A stretch of DNA of 64,000 nt from Pseudomonas synxantha BG33R (GTDB taxonomy: Bacteria > Pseudomonadota > Gammaproteobacteria > Pseudomonadales > Pseudomonadaceae): assembly GCF_000263715.2 (NCBI RefSeq), contig NZ_CM001514.1, positions 2,776,936 to 2,840,935 on the forward strand, given 5' to 3'. Positions within the stretch are counted from its first letter, which is position 1, and each line of letters begins with the position of its first letter. This document shows positions 34,971 to 45,027 of the stretch, one piece after another. The position numbers were made by a program, and so were the translations under genes. The notes beneath the pieces were generated by a model that was not told where the DNA came from, did not search any database, and was given only the letters and a program-made list of their open reading frames with translations.

Positions 34971-37900
34971 ATGAGTTACGCCGAACTGCATTGCCTGTCC
35001 AACTTCAGCTTCCAGCGCGGTGCCTCCAGTGCACTGGAGCTGTTCCAGCGGGCCAAACACCAGGGCTACAGCGCCCTGGCAATCACTGATGAATGCACCT
35101 TGTCGGGCATCGTACGGGCCTGGCAAGCAGCGAAAGCGGTGGATTTGCCGCTGATTATCGGCAGTGAAGTGCGCATCGAAAACGGCCCCAAACTGGTGCT
35201 GCTGGTGCAAGACCTCAACGGCTACCAGCATCTGTGCCGTCTGATCACCCTGGCCCGTCGCCGTGCTGAAAAAGGCCGTTACCGCCTGCTGCAGGAAGAC
35301 TTCGAGCAACCATTGCCCGGCCTGTTGGCGCTGTGGGTGGCGCAGGACCATGACACCCAGGCCTCGATCCAATGGCTGTGCCGCACTTTCAACGGGCGCC
35401 TGTGGCTGGCAGTGCAGTTGCATTGCGGCCAGGACGATGGGCGCCACCTGGAGCAGCGCCTGAACCTGGCCGCCCGGTTGCAGATCCCGGCGGTGGCTTG
35501 CGGCGATGTGCACATGCATGCTCGTGGCCGCCGTGCCCTGCAAGATACCATGACCGCCATCCGCCATCACGTCGCGGTGGCCGACGCCGGTACCTTGTTG
35601 CATCCCAATGGCGAGCGGCACTTGCGCAGCCTCGATGCCCTGACCGCGCTGTACCCGCAAGCGCTGCTGGACGAGACCCTGGCGATTGCGCGGCGTTGTA
35701 CCTTCGACCTCAGCCAGTTGCGCTATCACTACCCACGCGAACTGGTGCCGACAGGTCATGACGCCGCCTCCTGGTTGCGTGCGGTGACCGAAGAAGGCAT
35801 TGCCCGGCGCTGGCCCGAGGGCGTCGATGCCAAGACCTTGCAGCAGATCGACAAGGAACTGCTGCTGATCAGCGAGTTGGGCTATGAAAGTTATTTCCTC
35901 ACGGTGCACGACATCGTGCGCTTCGCCCGCAGCCGCTCGATCCTGTGTCAGGGCCGTGGCTCGGCGGCCAATTCGGCGGTGTGTTTTGCCTTGGGTATCA
36001 CCGAAATCAACCCGAGCTTGAGCGACTTGCTGTTCGAGCGCTTCCTCTCCAAAGAGCGCAATGAACCGCCGGACATCGACGTAGACTTCGAGCACGAGCG
36101 CCGCGAAGAAGTGCTGCAATACGTATTCCAGCGCTACGGCCGCAATCGTGCAGCGTTGACGGCGGTGGTCAGCAGCTACCACGCCGCCGGCGCAGTGCGC
36201 GATGTAGCCAAGGCCCTCGGGCTGCCACCAGACCAGATCAACGCGCTGGCCGACTGCTGCGGGCGCTGGAGTGATGACGCGCCACCTCTTGAACGCCTGC
36301 GTGAAAGCGGTTTCGATCCGGACAGCCCACTGCTGCGCCGCGTGTTGACGCTCACCCGGCAACTGATCGGCTTTCCCCGGCACCTGTCCCAGCACCCCGG
36401 CGGTTTCGTGATTTCCGAATACCCGCTGGACACCCTGGTGCCAGTGGAAAATGCGGCCATGGCCGAGCGCACCATCATCCAGTGGGACAAGGATGACCTC
36501 GACGCCGTCGGCCTGCTCAAGGTGGATATCCTCGCCCTCGGTATGCTCAGCGCAATCCGCCGCTGTTTCGATTTGCTGCGTCGGCATCGCAACCTGGATT
36601 TGAGCCTGGCAGGCATTCCAAAGGAAGATCCGGCAACCTACGCCATGATCAGCAAGGCTGACACCATCGGCGTGTTCCAGATCGAATCGCGGGCACAGAT
36701 GTCGATGTTGCCCAGGCTCAAGCCGCAAACGTTCTATGACCTGGTGATCGAAGTCGCCATCGTGCGCCCCGGGCCGATTCAGGGCGGCATGGTGCATCCG
36801 TATTTGCGCCGCAGAAACAAAGAGGAAGCAGAAACCTATCCTTCACCCGAATTGGAGGCCGTGCTCAAACGCACCCTGGGTATCCCTTTGTTCCAGGAAC
36901 AAGTGATGCAGATCGCCATGGTCGCCGCCCACTACAGCCCTGGCGAGGCCGACCAGCTGCGCCGCTCCATGGCCGCCTGGAAACGTCACGGCGGCCTGGA
37001 GCCGCACCAGAAGCGGCTGCGCGACGGTATGCTCGGCAACGGCTACACCGAAGCCTTTGCCGCGCAGATTTTCGAGCAGATCAAAGGCTTTGGCAGCTAT
37101 GGTTTCCCCGAGTCCCACGCGGCCAGTTTTGCCCTGTTGACCTACGCCAGTTGCTGGCTCAAGTGCCATGAGCCGGCGGCCTTTGCCTGCGCCCTGATCA
37201 ATAGCTGGCCCATGGGTTTCTACAGCCCGGACCAGATCCTGCAGGACGCCCGGCGCCATCGCTTGCAGATTCGCCCGGTGGATGTGCAGGCCAGCGACTG
37301 GGATTGCAGCCTTGAGCCCATCGACGGCCAGCAACCGGCGATTCGTATGGGCTTGCGCATGATCTCGGGGTTTCGCGAGGACGACGGGCGGCGTATCGAA
37401 GCCGCACGCCAGCGGCAACCGTTCAGCGACATCGCCGACCTGGACGCACGCGCCGGCCTGGATGCCCGGGGCCAGGCGCTGCTGGCGGATGCCGGTGCCT
37501 TGCGCGCCCTGGCCGGCAACCGACACCAGGCGCGCTGGGACGTGGCCGGTGTGCACAAGCAGTTGGGCTTGTTTGCCGGCCAGCCAGGTCAGGATGAAAC
37601 CGTGGTGGCATTACCCGCGCCCAGCGTAGGCGAGGACCTGCAAGCCGATTACGCCACGCTGGGCACCACCCTTGGGCCGCACCCCTTGGCCTTGTTGCGC
37701 GCCGAGCTGCGCAAGCGACGCTGCCGCAGTTCCCAGGAGTTGCTGGCGGTGGAGCATGGGCGCAATGTGAGCATCGCCGGGTTGGTGACCGGTCGCCAGC
37801 GCCCCGGTACGGCAAGTGGCGTGACCTTTGTCACCCTCGAAGATGAGTTCGGCAACCTCAATGTAGTGGTCTGGCGCGACCTGGCCGAGCGCCAGCGCCG

Positions 37901-38042
37901 GGCGCTGGTGGGGTCACGTCTGCTCAAGGTGGATGGGCGCTGGGAGGCGGTGGGCGAGGTGCGGCATTTGATCGCAGGGCGCTTGACCGATTTGACGCCG
38001 CTGTTGGATGGAATGGTGGTGCGCAGCCGGGATTTTCATTGA
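34971..38042 (+). CDS. dnaE2: error-prone DNA polymerase DnaE2 (ImuC)
   Basis: This 1023-residue C-family polymerase has an N-terminal PHP domain ([24 protein letters not shown]). The palm includes the catalytic acidic motif [16 protein letters not shown], fingers follow ([18 protein letters not shown]), and a C-terminal OB domain ([23 protein letters not shown]). It copies past lesions in SOS-induced mutagenesis. Its length is typical of DnaE2, shorter than DnaE1. The start at 34971 follows GGAG; upstream codons overlap imuB. Confidence 0.92.
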   Translation: MSYAELHCLSNFSFQRGASSALELFQRAKHQGYSALAITDECTLSGIVRAWQAAKAVDLPLIIGSEVRIENGPKLVLLVQDLNGYQHLCRLITLARRRAEKGRYRLLQEDFEQPLPGLLALWVAQDHDTQASIQWLCRTFNGRLWLAVQLHCGQDDGRHLEQRLNLAARLQIPAVACGDVHMHARGRRALQDTMTAIRHHVAVADAGTLLHPNGERHLRSLDALTALYPQALLDETLAIARRCTFDLSQLRYHYPRELVPTGHDAASWLRAVTEEGIARRWPEGVDAKTLQQIDKELLLISELGYESYFLTVHDIVRFARSRSILCQGRGSAANSAVCFALGITEINPSLSDLLFERFLSKERNEPPDIDVDFEHERREEVLQYVFQRYGRNRAALTAVVSSYHAAGAVRDVAKALGLPPDQINALADCCGRWSDDAPPLERLRESGFDPDSPLLRRVLTLTRQLIGFPRHLSQHPGGFVISEYPLDTLVPVENAAMAERTIIQWDKDDLDAVGLLKVDILALGMLSAIRRCFDLLRRHRNLDLSLAGIPKEDPATYAMISKADTIGVFQIESRAQMSMLPRLKPQTFYDLVIEVAIVRPGPIQGGMVHPYLRRRNKEEAETYPSPELEAVLKRTLGIPLFQEQVMQIAMVAAHYSPGEADQLRRSMAAWKRHGGLEPHQKRLRDGMLGNGYTEAFAAQIFEQIKGFGSYGFPESHAASFALLTYASCWLKCHEPAAFACALINSWPMGFYSPDQILQDARRHRLQIRPVDVQASDWDCSLEPIDGQQPAIRMGLRMISGFREDDGRRIEAARQRQPFSDIADLDARAGLDARGQALLADAGALRALAGNRHQARWDVAGVHKQLGLFAGQPGQDETVVALPAPSVGEDLQADYATLGTTLGPHPLALLRAELRKRRCRSSQELLAVEHGRNVSIAGLVTGRQRPGTASGVTFVTLEDEFGNLNVVVWRDLAERQRRALVGSRLLKVDGRWEAVGEVRHLIAGRLTDLTPLLDGMVVRSRDFH

Positions 38043-38140
38043 GTTCAGTGGTTTCTGCATTCCAGCGTTCACAAGATGAAACCATCCACCGTCGGCGCGC
38101 TCCAAAACTTGCGATCGTCTTCTCCTGCGCACAGAGCCCA

Positions 38141-39856
38141 ATGATGCAATTTTTATCCAACCCCCACGGCTGTGAAGGCTGGGCCGGCGAAATGGCTCAG
38201 CGGATACGCACCTTTGACTGGTCAACTACCGACCTTGGCCCTTTGGATCAGTGGTCCACAAGCCTGGCTTGCACCGTGCAAATGATGCTGGCCTCACCCG
38301 TGCCGATGGTGATGCTGTGGGGGCGGGCGGGGTACATGATCTACAACGACAGCTATTCGGCATTTGCCGGCGGGCGCCATCCTTACCTGCTGGGTACGCC
38401 GGTGGAACTGGGCTGGCCGGAAGTGGCCGAGTTCAATCGGCATGTGGTGGATACGTGCCTGGCGGGCGGTACCTTGTCGTTCAATAACAAGGAACTGGTG
38501 TTGTCGCGGCACGGCCGACCGGAAAGCGTGTGGCTGGATCTCTACTACAGCCCGGTGGCGGGTGACAACCAGCAGCCGGCCGGCGTGCTGGCGATTGTGG
38601 TGGAAACCACCGAGCTGGTGAAGTCCGAGCGGGTGCGCCAGGAGCTTACCCATAATCTGGAGCAACGCGTGGCCGCCGAGGTGCAGGCGCGCTCTGCCGC
38701 CGAAGACCAGTTGCGCCAGTCACAAAAGCTGGAAGCGATTGGCGGCCTGACCGGGGGCGTGGCCCATGACTTCAATAACCTGCTGCAAGTGATCGCCGGC
38801 AATCTGCATTTGCTTGCCCGGCATGAGCCGGACAATTGCCAGGTGCAACGTCGCGTGACCGCGGCCATCGCGGCAGTCGAGCGCGGGGCCAAGTTGTCAT
38901 CGCAATTGCTCGCGTTTGCCCGTCGCCAACCGTTATCACCCGCGGTGTACAACCCGCAGCGCATCTATGCCGGCCTGGGCGAGTTGCTGCAACGGGCGCT
39001 GGGGGAAACCATCCATATCGACGTGCAATTGCCCCTGGACTCCTGGTGCATCAATGTCGACCGCAACCAGCTGGAAAATGCCTTGCTCAACCTGGCAATC
39101 AACGCCCGGGATGCCATGCAGGGCGAAGGGGTGATTCGGATCACCGGGGAAAACATCATCCTCAACCCTGACGATTGCATCGGCAAAAGCATCAAGCCCG
39201 GCGAGTACGTGCGCCTGGCGGTGGCCGACACCGGTGTGGGCATGTCCCAGGCCACCCTCAAGCGCGCCTTCGAACCCTTCTTTACCACCAAACGCGAAGG
39301 CCACGGCACCGGTCTGGGGCTGAGCATGGTGTTTGGTTTTGTGCGCCAAAGCGGCGGCCACGTGGATATGTGGAGCGAGGAGGGCAAGGGTTCGGTTGTG
39401 CAGATGTATTTCCCCCACAGCCTGGAGCCCGAGTGCCTCGACGACTACAGTGACGTAGACCTGCAAGGAGGCGGCCAGGAAACCATCCTGGTGGTCGAGG
39501 ACAACGAAGGCGTGCGCCTGACGGTGGTCGAGTTGCTGCAGCAGTCGGGTTACACCGTATTGACCGCCGAAGATGGCGACCGCGCGATGCAGGTGTTGCA
39601 GCGTGGCGCAGCGCCGGACTTGATCTTCACCGACGTGGTGATGCCAGGCCGGGTCAAGAGCACTGACCTGGCCACTTGGGCGCGTACGCAGAACCCGCCG
39701 GTGGCGGTGCTGTTCACCTCCGGCCACACCCGCGACATCCTGTCCTCCAATCATTTGCTCAGCGCCGACATCCACCTGCTGAGCAAACCCTACAGCCCCG
39801 AGGCCCTGACTCAACGCGTGCGCAGGGTGCTCAGTGCAAGACAAGGTTGCCCATGA
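38141..39856 (+). CDS. hybrid sensor histidine kinase with C-terminal receiver
   Basis: This protein of about 571 residues has an N-terminal PAS-like sensor region (about 30-170), a short coiled coil, a HisKA domain with phospho-acceptor H209 (GGVAHDFNN), a HATPase with NAINARDAM-type N box, DTGVGM and GTGLGLSMVFGF, and a receiver domain with phospho-acceptor D498 (IFTDVVMPG) and KPYS. No transmembrane helix is seen, so it is cytoplasmic. The start is ATG 38141 or 38144; a frame open to TTG 38039 is less likely. Its stop overlaps the UvrA-like gene (ATGA). Confidence 0.85.
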   Translation: MMQFLSNPHGCEGWAGEMAQRIRTFDWSTTDLGPLDQWSTSLACTVQMMLASPVPMVMLWGRAGYMIYNDSYSAFAGGRHPYLLGTPVELGWPEVAEFNRHVVDTCLAGGTLSFNNKELVLSRHGRPESVWLDLYYSPVAGDNQQPAGVLAIVVETTELVKSERVRQELTHNLEQRVAAEVQARSAAEDQLRQSQKLEAIGGLTGGVAHDFNNLLQVIAGNLHLLARHEPDNCQVQRRVTAAIAAVERGAKLSSQLLAFARRQPLSPAVYNPQRIYAGLGELLQRALGETIHIDVQLPLDSWCINVDRNQLENALLNLAINARDAMQGEGVIRITGENIILNPDDCIGKSIKPGEYVRLAVADTGVGMSQATLKRAFEPFFTTKREGHGTGLGLSMVFGFVRQSGGHVDMWSEEGKGSVVQMYFPHSLEPECLDDYSDVDLQGGGQETILVVEDNEGVRLTVVELLQQSGYTVLTAEDGDRAMQVLQRGAAPDLIFTDVVMPGRVKSTDLATWARTQNPPVAVLFTSGHTRDILSSNHLLSADIHLLSKPYSPEALTQRVRRVLSARQGCP

Positions 39857-42372
39857 CATCACAGCGCAACATCCCTGCGGTTACCGCCCGGCAACCGGGC
39901 TTTGTCAGGGTGCGTGGCGCCCGTGAACATAATCTGCGTAACGTCGATGTGGATATTCCACGCGATGCCCTGGTGGTGTTTACCGGGGTATCCGGCTCCG
40001 GCAAATCGTCCCTGGCGTTTTCCACCGTGTATGCCGAGGCGCAGCGTCGCTATTTCGAATCGGTGGCGCCCTATGCGCGGCGCTTGATCGACCAGGTGGG
40101 CGTGCCGGATGTGGACAGCATCGAGGGCTTGCCGCCGGCGGTGGCCCTGCAACAGCAACGCGGCACGCCGAGTGCGCGCTCTTCGGTGGGCAGCGTCACT
40201 ACCCTGTCGAGCTTGATCCGTATGCTGTATTCACGCGCCGGCAGCTACCCGCCGGGGCAGGCCATGCTGTATGCCGAGGACTTTTCCCCGAACCTGCCCC
40301 AGGGCGCGTGTCCGCAATGCCATGGCTTGGGTCGCGTGTATGAAGTGACCGAAGCGTTGATGGTGCCCGATCCGTCCTTGAGCATCCGCCAGCGTGCGGT
40401 GGCGTCCTGGCCGCTGGCCTGGCAGGGTCAGAACCTGCGCGACATCCTCGTGACCCTGGGCTATGACGTCGACATCCCCTGGCGTGACCTGCCGAAAAAA
40501 CAGCGCGACTGGATCCTGTTCACCGAAGAAACCCCCACCGTGCCGGTATACGCCGGCTTCACCCCGCAGCAGACCCGCGATGCGTTGAAACGCAAGCTCG
40601 AACCCAGCTACCAGGGCACTTTCAGCGGCGCACGGCGCTACATCCTGCACACCTTCGCCCATACCCAAAGCGCACTCATGAAAAAGCGCGTGTCGCAGTT
40701 CATGCAGGGCAGTGCCTGCCCGTTATGCCACGGCAAGCGCCTGACTCAGGCGGCACTGTCGGTGAAGTTTGCCGGGGTGGATATCGGAGAGTTGTCGCAA
40801 CTGTCCCTGGCGCAATTGGCTCAATTGCTGCGGCCGGTGGCGGCGGGGCAGGACAAGATGAAATTGTCGGTGGAAAAGCGCCTGGCAGCCCAACGCATCG
40901 CCCAGGACTTGCTCGAACGGGTGAACACCCTGATCGAATTGGGCCTGGGCTATCTGTCGCTGGAGCGCAGCACGCCGACCTTGTCCTCCGGGGAGTTGCA
41001 GCGTTTGCGCCTGGCGACCCAGCTGGGCTCGCAGTTGTTCGGTGTCATCTATGTGCTGGACGAGCCCTCGGCGGGCCTGCATCCGGCGGATGGCGAAGCG
41101 TTGTTCAGTGCGCTTGAGCGCTTGAAGGCCGCGGGCAATTCATTGTTTGTAGTGGAGCACGACTTGGAAACCATGCGCCGCGCCGACTGGTTGATCGACG
41201 TGGGCCCGGCAGCCGGTGAACATGGCGGGCAGGTGCTGTACAGCGGGCCGCCTGCGGGGTTGGAGGCTATCGAGGCGTCGCAGACCCGTGAATACCTGTT
41301 TGCTCCACAGCGCCCGGCCAACGTGGCGCGGCGCGCGCCCACTGCCTGGCTGAAGCTCGAAGGCGTGACGCGCAATAACCTCGATGACCTGAAGGTGGAC
41401 TTCCCGCTGGGCTGCTTTACCGCGGTAACCGGTATTTCCGGCTCGGGCAAATCCAGCCTGGTCAGCCAGGCGTTGCTGGAACTGGTGGCCACGGGCCTTG
41501 GGCGCGTGCTGGAAAATGACGACGAGCCAAGCCTGGAAGACGCTGCACCGCAAGCCAGTGGCGGGCGCATCAGTGCCGGGCTGGAACACATTCGCCGCCT
41601 GGTGCAGGTAGACCAGAAACCTATCGGCCGCACGCCGCGCTCTAACCTGGCGACCTACACCGGGTTGTTCGACAACGTGCGCAAGCTGTTCGCCGCTACG
41701 CCGGCGGCCAAGAAACGCGCTTACGACGCCGGGCAGTTTTCGTTCAACGTCGCCAAGGGGCGGTGCCCGAACTGTGAGGGTGAAGGCTTTGTCAGCGTTG
41801 AACTGCTGTTTATGCCCAGCGTGTACGCGCCGTGCCCCACCTGCCACGGTGCACGCTACAACCTTGAAACCCTGGCGATCAAATGGCAGGGTTTGAACAT
41901 CGCCCAGGTACTGGGCTTGACGGTCGAGCAGGCAGTGGACGTCTTTGCCGAGCAGCCTGGCGTACTGCGCTCGTTGCAGGTGCTGCGCGATATCGGCCTG
42001 GGCTATCTGCGCCTTGGCCAGCCGGCCACCGAACTGTCCGGCGGTGAAGCCCAGCGCATCAAGCTCGCCAGCGAACTGCAACGCAACGCCCGCGGCGCTA
42101 CGTTGTATGTGCTCGACGAGCCGACCACCGGCTTGCACCCCAAGGATGTCGACCGCTTGCTCAGCCAGTTGAATCAACTGGTCGATGCGGGGCATACCGT
42201 GGTTGTGGTCGAGCATGAGATGCGCGTGGTGGCCCAGAGTGACTGGGTCATTGATATCGGGCCGGGGGCAGGGGACCTGGGCGGGATGGTGGTGGCGTGT
42301 GGTACGCCGCACAAGGTTGCCAAAAGCAAGCACAGCCGAACCGCGCCTTATCTAACCCAGGCGCTGATCTAG
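39853..42372 (+). CDS. UvrA2-like excinuclease ABC subunit A paralogue
   Basis: This 839-residue ABC-type DNA-binding ATPase has two Walker A motifs (GVSGSGKSSLAFS; GISGSGKSSLVSQ), two signatures (LSSGELQRLRLATQ; LSGGEAQRIKLASE) and Walker B boxes (VLDEPSAGLHPAD; VLDEPTTGLHPKD). CxxC zinc elements are present (CPQCHG, CPLCHG, CPNCEG, CPTCHG). It is about 100 residues shorter than housekeeping UvrA, as in UvrA2 proteins that lack the UvrB-binding region and are linked to DNA-damage or antibiotic tolerance. It is translationally coupled to the sensor kinase. Confidence 0.85.
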   Translation: MTSQRNIPAVTARQPGFVRVRGAREHNLRNVDVDIPRDALVVFTGVSGSGKSSLAFSTVYAEAQRRYFESVAPYARRLIDQVGVPDVDSIEGLPPAVALQQQRGTPSARSSVGSVTTLSSLIRMLYSRAGSYPPGQAMLYAEDFSPNLPQGACPQCHGLGRVYEVTEALMVPDPSLSIRQRAVASWPLAWQGQNLRDILVTLGYDVDIPWRDLPKKQRDWILFTEETPTVPVYAGFTPQQTRDALKRKLEPSYQGTFSGARRYILHTFAHTQSALMKKRVSQFMQGSACPLCHGKRLTQAALSVKFAGVDIGELSQLSLAQLAQLLRPVAAGQDKMKLSVEKRLAAQRIAQDLLERVNTLIELGLGYLSLERSTPTLSSGELQRLRLATQLGSQLFGVIYVLDEPSAGLHPADGEALFSALERLKAAGNSLFVVEHDLETMRRADWLIDVGPAAGEHGGQVLYSGPPAGLEAIEASQTREYLFAPQRPANVARRAPTAWLKLEGVTRNNLDDLKVDFPLGCFTAVTGISGSGKSSLVSQALLELVATGLGRVLENDDEPSLEDAAPQASGGRISAGLEHIRRLVQVDQKPIGRTPRSNLATYTGLFDNVRKLFAATPAAKKRAYDAGQFSFNVAKGRCPNCEGEGFVSVELLFMPSVYAPCPTCHGARYNLETLAIKWQGLNIAQVLGLTVEQAVDVFAEQPGVLRSLQVLRDIGLGYLRLGQPATELSGGEAQRIKLASELQRNARGATLYVLDEPTTGLHPKDVDRLLSQLNQLVDAGHTVVVVEHEMRVVAQSDWVIDIGPGAGDLGGMVVACGTPHKVAKSKHSRTAPYLTQALI

Positions 42373-42388
42373 CAGTTGTTGATGACCA

Positions 42389-42420
42389 AATGTGGGAGGG
42401 AGCAAGCCCCCTCCCACATT
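42389..42420. repeat. REP palindrome
   Basis: AATGTGGGAGGGAGCAAGCC and its complement form a hairpin between the UvrA2-like gene and the convergent transketolase gene. It is likely to act as a bidirectional transcript end. Confidence 0.85.
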
Positions 42421-42430
42421 AAGCCAAGCG

Positions 42431-44488
42431 CTAGTCAGTGAGATTATGCTGGATCTGCTCCTTGGCCAGCTTCACCACATTCTCCACGGTAAACCCGAAC
42501 TTCTCCTGCAACTTGGCCAATGGCGCCGACGCGCCAAAGCTGTTCATCACCACCTTGGCACCGGTTTGCCCGACATAGCGATCCCAACCCAGGGGCCCCG
42601 CCTGTTCCACCACCACCCGCGCTTTTATCGCAGGCGGCAAGACGCTGTCGCGGTAGGCTTGATCCTGGTCTTCAAACAACTCCCAACTCGGCATCGATAC
42701 CACTTGCGCGGCCACGCCTTCGCCCTTGAGTTGCTCGTAAGCAGCCACCGCCAGGCTGACCTCACTGCCTGTCGCGATCAGAATGACTTCAGGCTTATCC
42801 GCAGCGGCCAATACATAGGCACCTTTGGCCGCACCTGAGGCGCACGCATACTGGGTGCGATCCAGGGTTGGCAGCGCCTGACGCGACAGCACCACGCAGC
42901 TTGGCCGATGGGTTTGCGCCAGGGCCACCTTCCACAACTCCAGGGTTTCATTGGCGTCGCCCGGGCGTAGGGTCAGCAGCCCCGGCGTGGCGCGCAGTTG
43001 GGTCAGGTGTTCGATCGGTTGGTGCGTCGGCCCGTCTTCACCCACGCCGATGGAATCATGGGTAAACACGAAAATCACCGGCAATTCCATGATCGCCGCC
43101 AGGCGGATCGGTGGTTTCATATAGTCGCTGAACACCAGGAAGGTCGAGGTGTACGGGCGCAGGTAGGACAGTGCCATGCCATTGGCAATTGCGCCCATGG
43201 CGTGCTCGCGGATGCCGAAGTGCAGGTTTCGCCCGCTGTAGTCATCGGCGCTGAAGCGCCCGGCGCCGTCGAACGTCAGGTTGGTTTTGGTCGACGGCGA
43301 CAGATCCGCCGAGCCGCCCAGCAACCAGGGGATCTGTTGGGCGAAGGCATTCAATACCTCGCCGCCGGAGGCCCGGCTGGCGACGCCCTTGGCATCGGCG
43401 GCGAAGCTGGGCAGGTGCGCCTGCCATTGCTCGGGCATTTCGCCGGCGCGCATTCGGTGCAGTTCATCGGCACGTTGCGGGTCGAGGGATGCCAGGGTCT
43501 GGTTCCATTCGGCGAACAGCGGTTCGGCGCGTTCGTAGAGGGCATCACGCAGTACCGTGCGGGCTTCGTCGGGCACCAGGAAGCTCGAATCCTGCGGCCA
43601 GCCATAGGCAGCCTTGGTCAGGCGAATCTCGTCTTCGCCCAGAGGCTCGCCGTGGGCGGCTGCGGTGTTGTGCTTGTGCGGCGAGCCATAGCCGATCACG
43701 CTGTCGACCACGATCAGGGTCGGCGCGCCGGTATTGGCCTTGAAGGTTTCCAGCGCCACGCTCAACGCCTGCAAGTCATTGGCGTCGGTGACGTGCTGGG
43801 TGTGCCAGCCGTAGGCCTGGAAGCGCTTGATCACGTCTTCGCTGAAGGCCAGTTCAGTGTGCCCCTCGATGCTGATGGTGTTGTTGTCGTAGATCCAGCA
43901 CAGGTTATCCAGCTTCAAGTGGCCGGCCATCGAGGCCGCCTCGCTGCTGATGCCTTCCATCATGTCGCCGTCACCGCACAGGGTGTAGACGTCGTAGTCG
44001 AACAGCACCTGGCCGTCGCGGTTGAAGCGTTCGGCCAGCCAACGCTGGGCCATGGCCATGCCCACGCTGTTGGCGCAGCCCTGGCCGAGCGGGCCGGTGG
44101 TGGTTTCCACGCCGGTGGTCATGCGGTATTCGGGGTGGCCTGGGGTCTTGGAACCCATCTGCCGGAACTGCTTGATATCGTCGAGGCTGATGGCCGGCTG
44201 GCCAGAGCGCTGGCCGTGGGCGTCAATCTCCACCACACCGGCCAGATGCAACAGCGAATACAGCAGCATCGACGCATGCCCCACTGACAACACAAAACGG
44301 TCACGGTTAGGCCAATCGGGATGTTCGGGGTGATAACGCAGGAAGCGACTCCACAACGTATAACCCACCGGCGCCAGGCCCATGGGCGTGCCCGGATGCC
44401 CGGAATTGGCCTTCTGTACAGCGTCCATGGCCAGGGTGCGAAGCGTGTTGATGCATTGAGTGTCGGCAGCAGTGGCAGCGTGATTCAT
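42431..44488 (-). CDS. transketolase
   Basis: This 685-residue TPP enzyme swaps two-carbon ketol units in the pentose phosphate pathway. Visible family blocks are NSGHPGTPMGLAP, the TPP motif GDGDMMEGISSEAAS...YDNN, IREHAMGAIANGMAL and HDSIGVGEDGPTHQP. The start at 44488 (MNHAATAADTQ) is preceded by GGGAG; an upstream frame extension is unlikely. No other carbon-fixation or pentose genes are near, and the pseudomonad housekeeping tkt normally lies beside epd, so this may be an additional copy. Confidence 0.9.
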   Translation of the reverse strand: MNHAATAADTQCINTLRTLAMDAVQKANSGHPGTPMGLAPVGYTLWSRFLRYHPEHPDWPNRDRFVLSVGHASMLLYSLLHLAGVVEIDAHGQRSGQPAISLDDIKQFRQMGSKTPGHPEYRMTTGVETTTGPLGQGCANSVGMAMAQRWLAERFNRDGQVLFDYDVYTLCGDGDMMEGISSEAASMAGHLKLDNLCWIYDNNTISIEGHTELAFSEDVIKRFQAYGWHTQHVTDANDLQALSVALETFKANTGAPTLIVVDSVIGYGSPHKHNTAAAHGEPLGEDEIRLTKAAYGWPQDSSFLVPDEARTVLRDALYERAEPLFAEWNQTLASLDPQRADELHRMRAGEMPEQWQAHLPSFAADAKGVASRASGGEVLNAFAQQIPWLLGGSADLSPSTKTNLTFDGAGRFSADDYSGRNLHFGIREHAMGAIANGMALSYLRPYTSTFLVFSDYMKPPIRLAAIMELPVIFVFTHDSIGVGEDGPTHQPIEHLTQLRATPGLLTLRPGDANETLELWKVALAQTHRPSCVVLSRQALPTLDRTQYACASGAAKGAYVLAAADKPEVILIATGSEVSLAVAAYEQLKGEGVAAQVVSMPSWELFEDQDQAYRDSVLPPAIKARVVVEQAGPLGWDRYVGQTGAKVVMNSFGASAPLAKLQEKFGFTVENVVKLAKEQIQHNLTD

Positions 44489-44663
44489 GAAACCTGTCTC
44501 CCTCGGGTGGCGATCTACAGTGGAGGGCAGGGCACGGCAAAGGTTTGATCCCATCGCAGGCTGCACGACGAACGGGACTGTATTGACCTCAAACATGACA
44601 AGACCCATTGGAATGGGCTAGCTTCAAGGGCGTAGACCATTGATCAATTTGTGGAGGTACGCC

Positions 44664-44888
44664 ATGCCAGTGAAACACGACCTGTATCAGGACTTGGGTT
44701 TGAGCAAGGAAGACGTTCACGAACGCAGGGCGAACGATAACCGGCTGGATTCGCTGCTCACGCAATATGATGAAGCTGACGCAAAGGTGCTGAAGGCAGA
44801 AAAAGCCAGTGCCAGTGATGAGGACGTAGAAAACCTGAAGAAGAAACGGCTGCTGATCAAGGACGAGATCGTCGGGCGATTAGGCTAG
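44664..44888 (+). CDS. YdcH/DUF465 family small protein
   Basis: This 74-residue helical protein shows the DUF465 pattern: a first amphipathic helix (RRANDNRLDSLLTQYDEADAKVL), a turn (KASASDEDV) and a second helix (ENLKKKRLLIKDEIVGRL). It probably forms a coiled-coil hairpin; its role is unknown. The start has GGAGG nine bases upstream. It is divergent from the transketolase gene. Confidence 0.75.
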   Translation: MPVKHDLYQDLGLSKEDVHERRANDNRLDSLLTQYDEADAKVLKAEKASASDEDVENLKKKRLLIKDEIVGRLG

Positions 44889-45027
44889 GCGCAAAACGGC
44901 AATATTTGTTCAGATTTGTATGCGGGACATCGCAGGACTGTGTCTTTATGATGCGCCCCGTCCACCCGGCTCTGGGGACTGTTGCGGCGCAAGGATTGTG
45001 CCGCTGAGCCGGGGAGGACACCCCATT

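Noticed and set aside
34491..36797. 768-codon minus-strand frame antisense to imuB/dnaE2
   Set aside because: It lies entirely opposite well-supported conserved genes and has His/Gln-rich low-similarity composition, typical of antisense frames in high-GC DNA.
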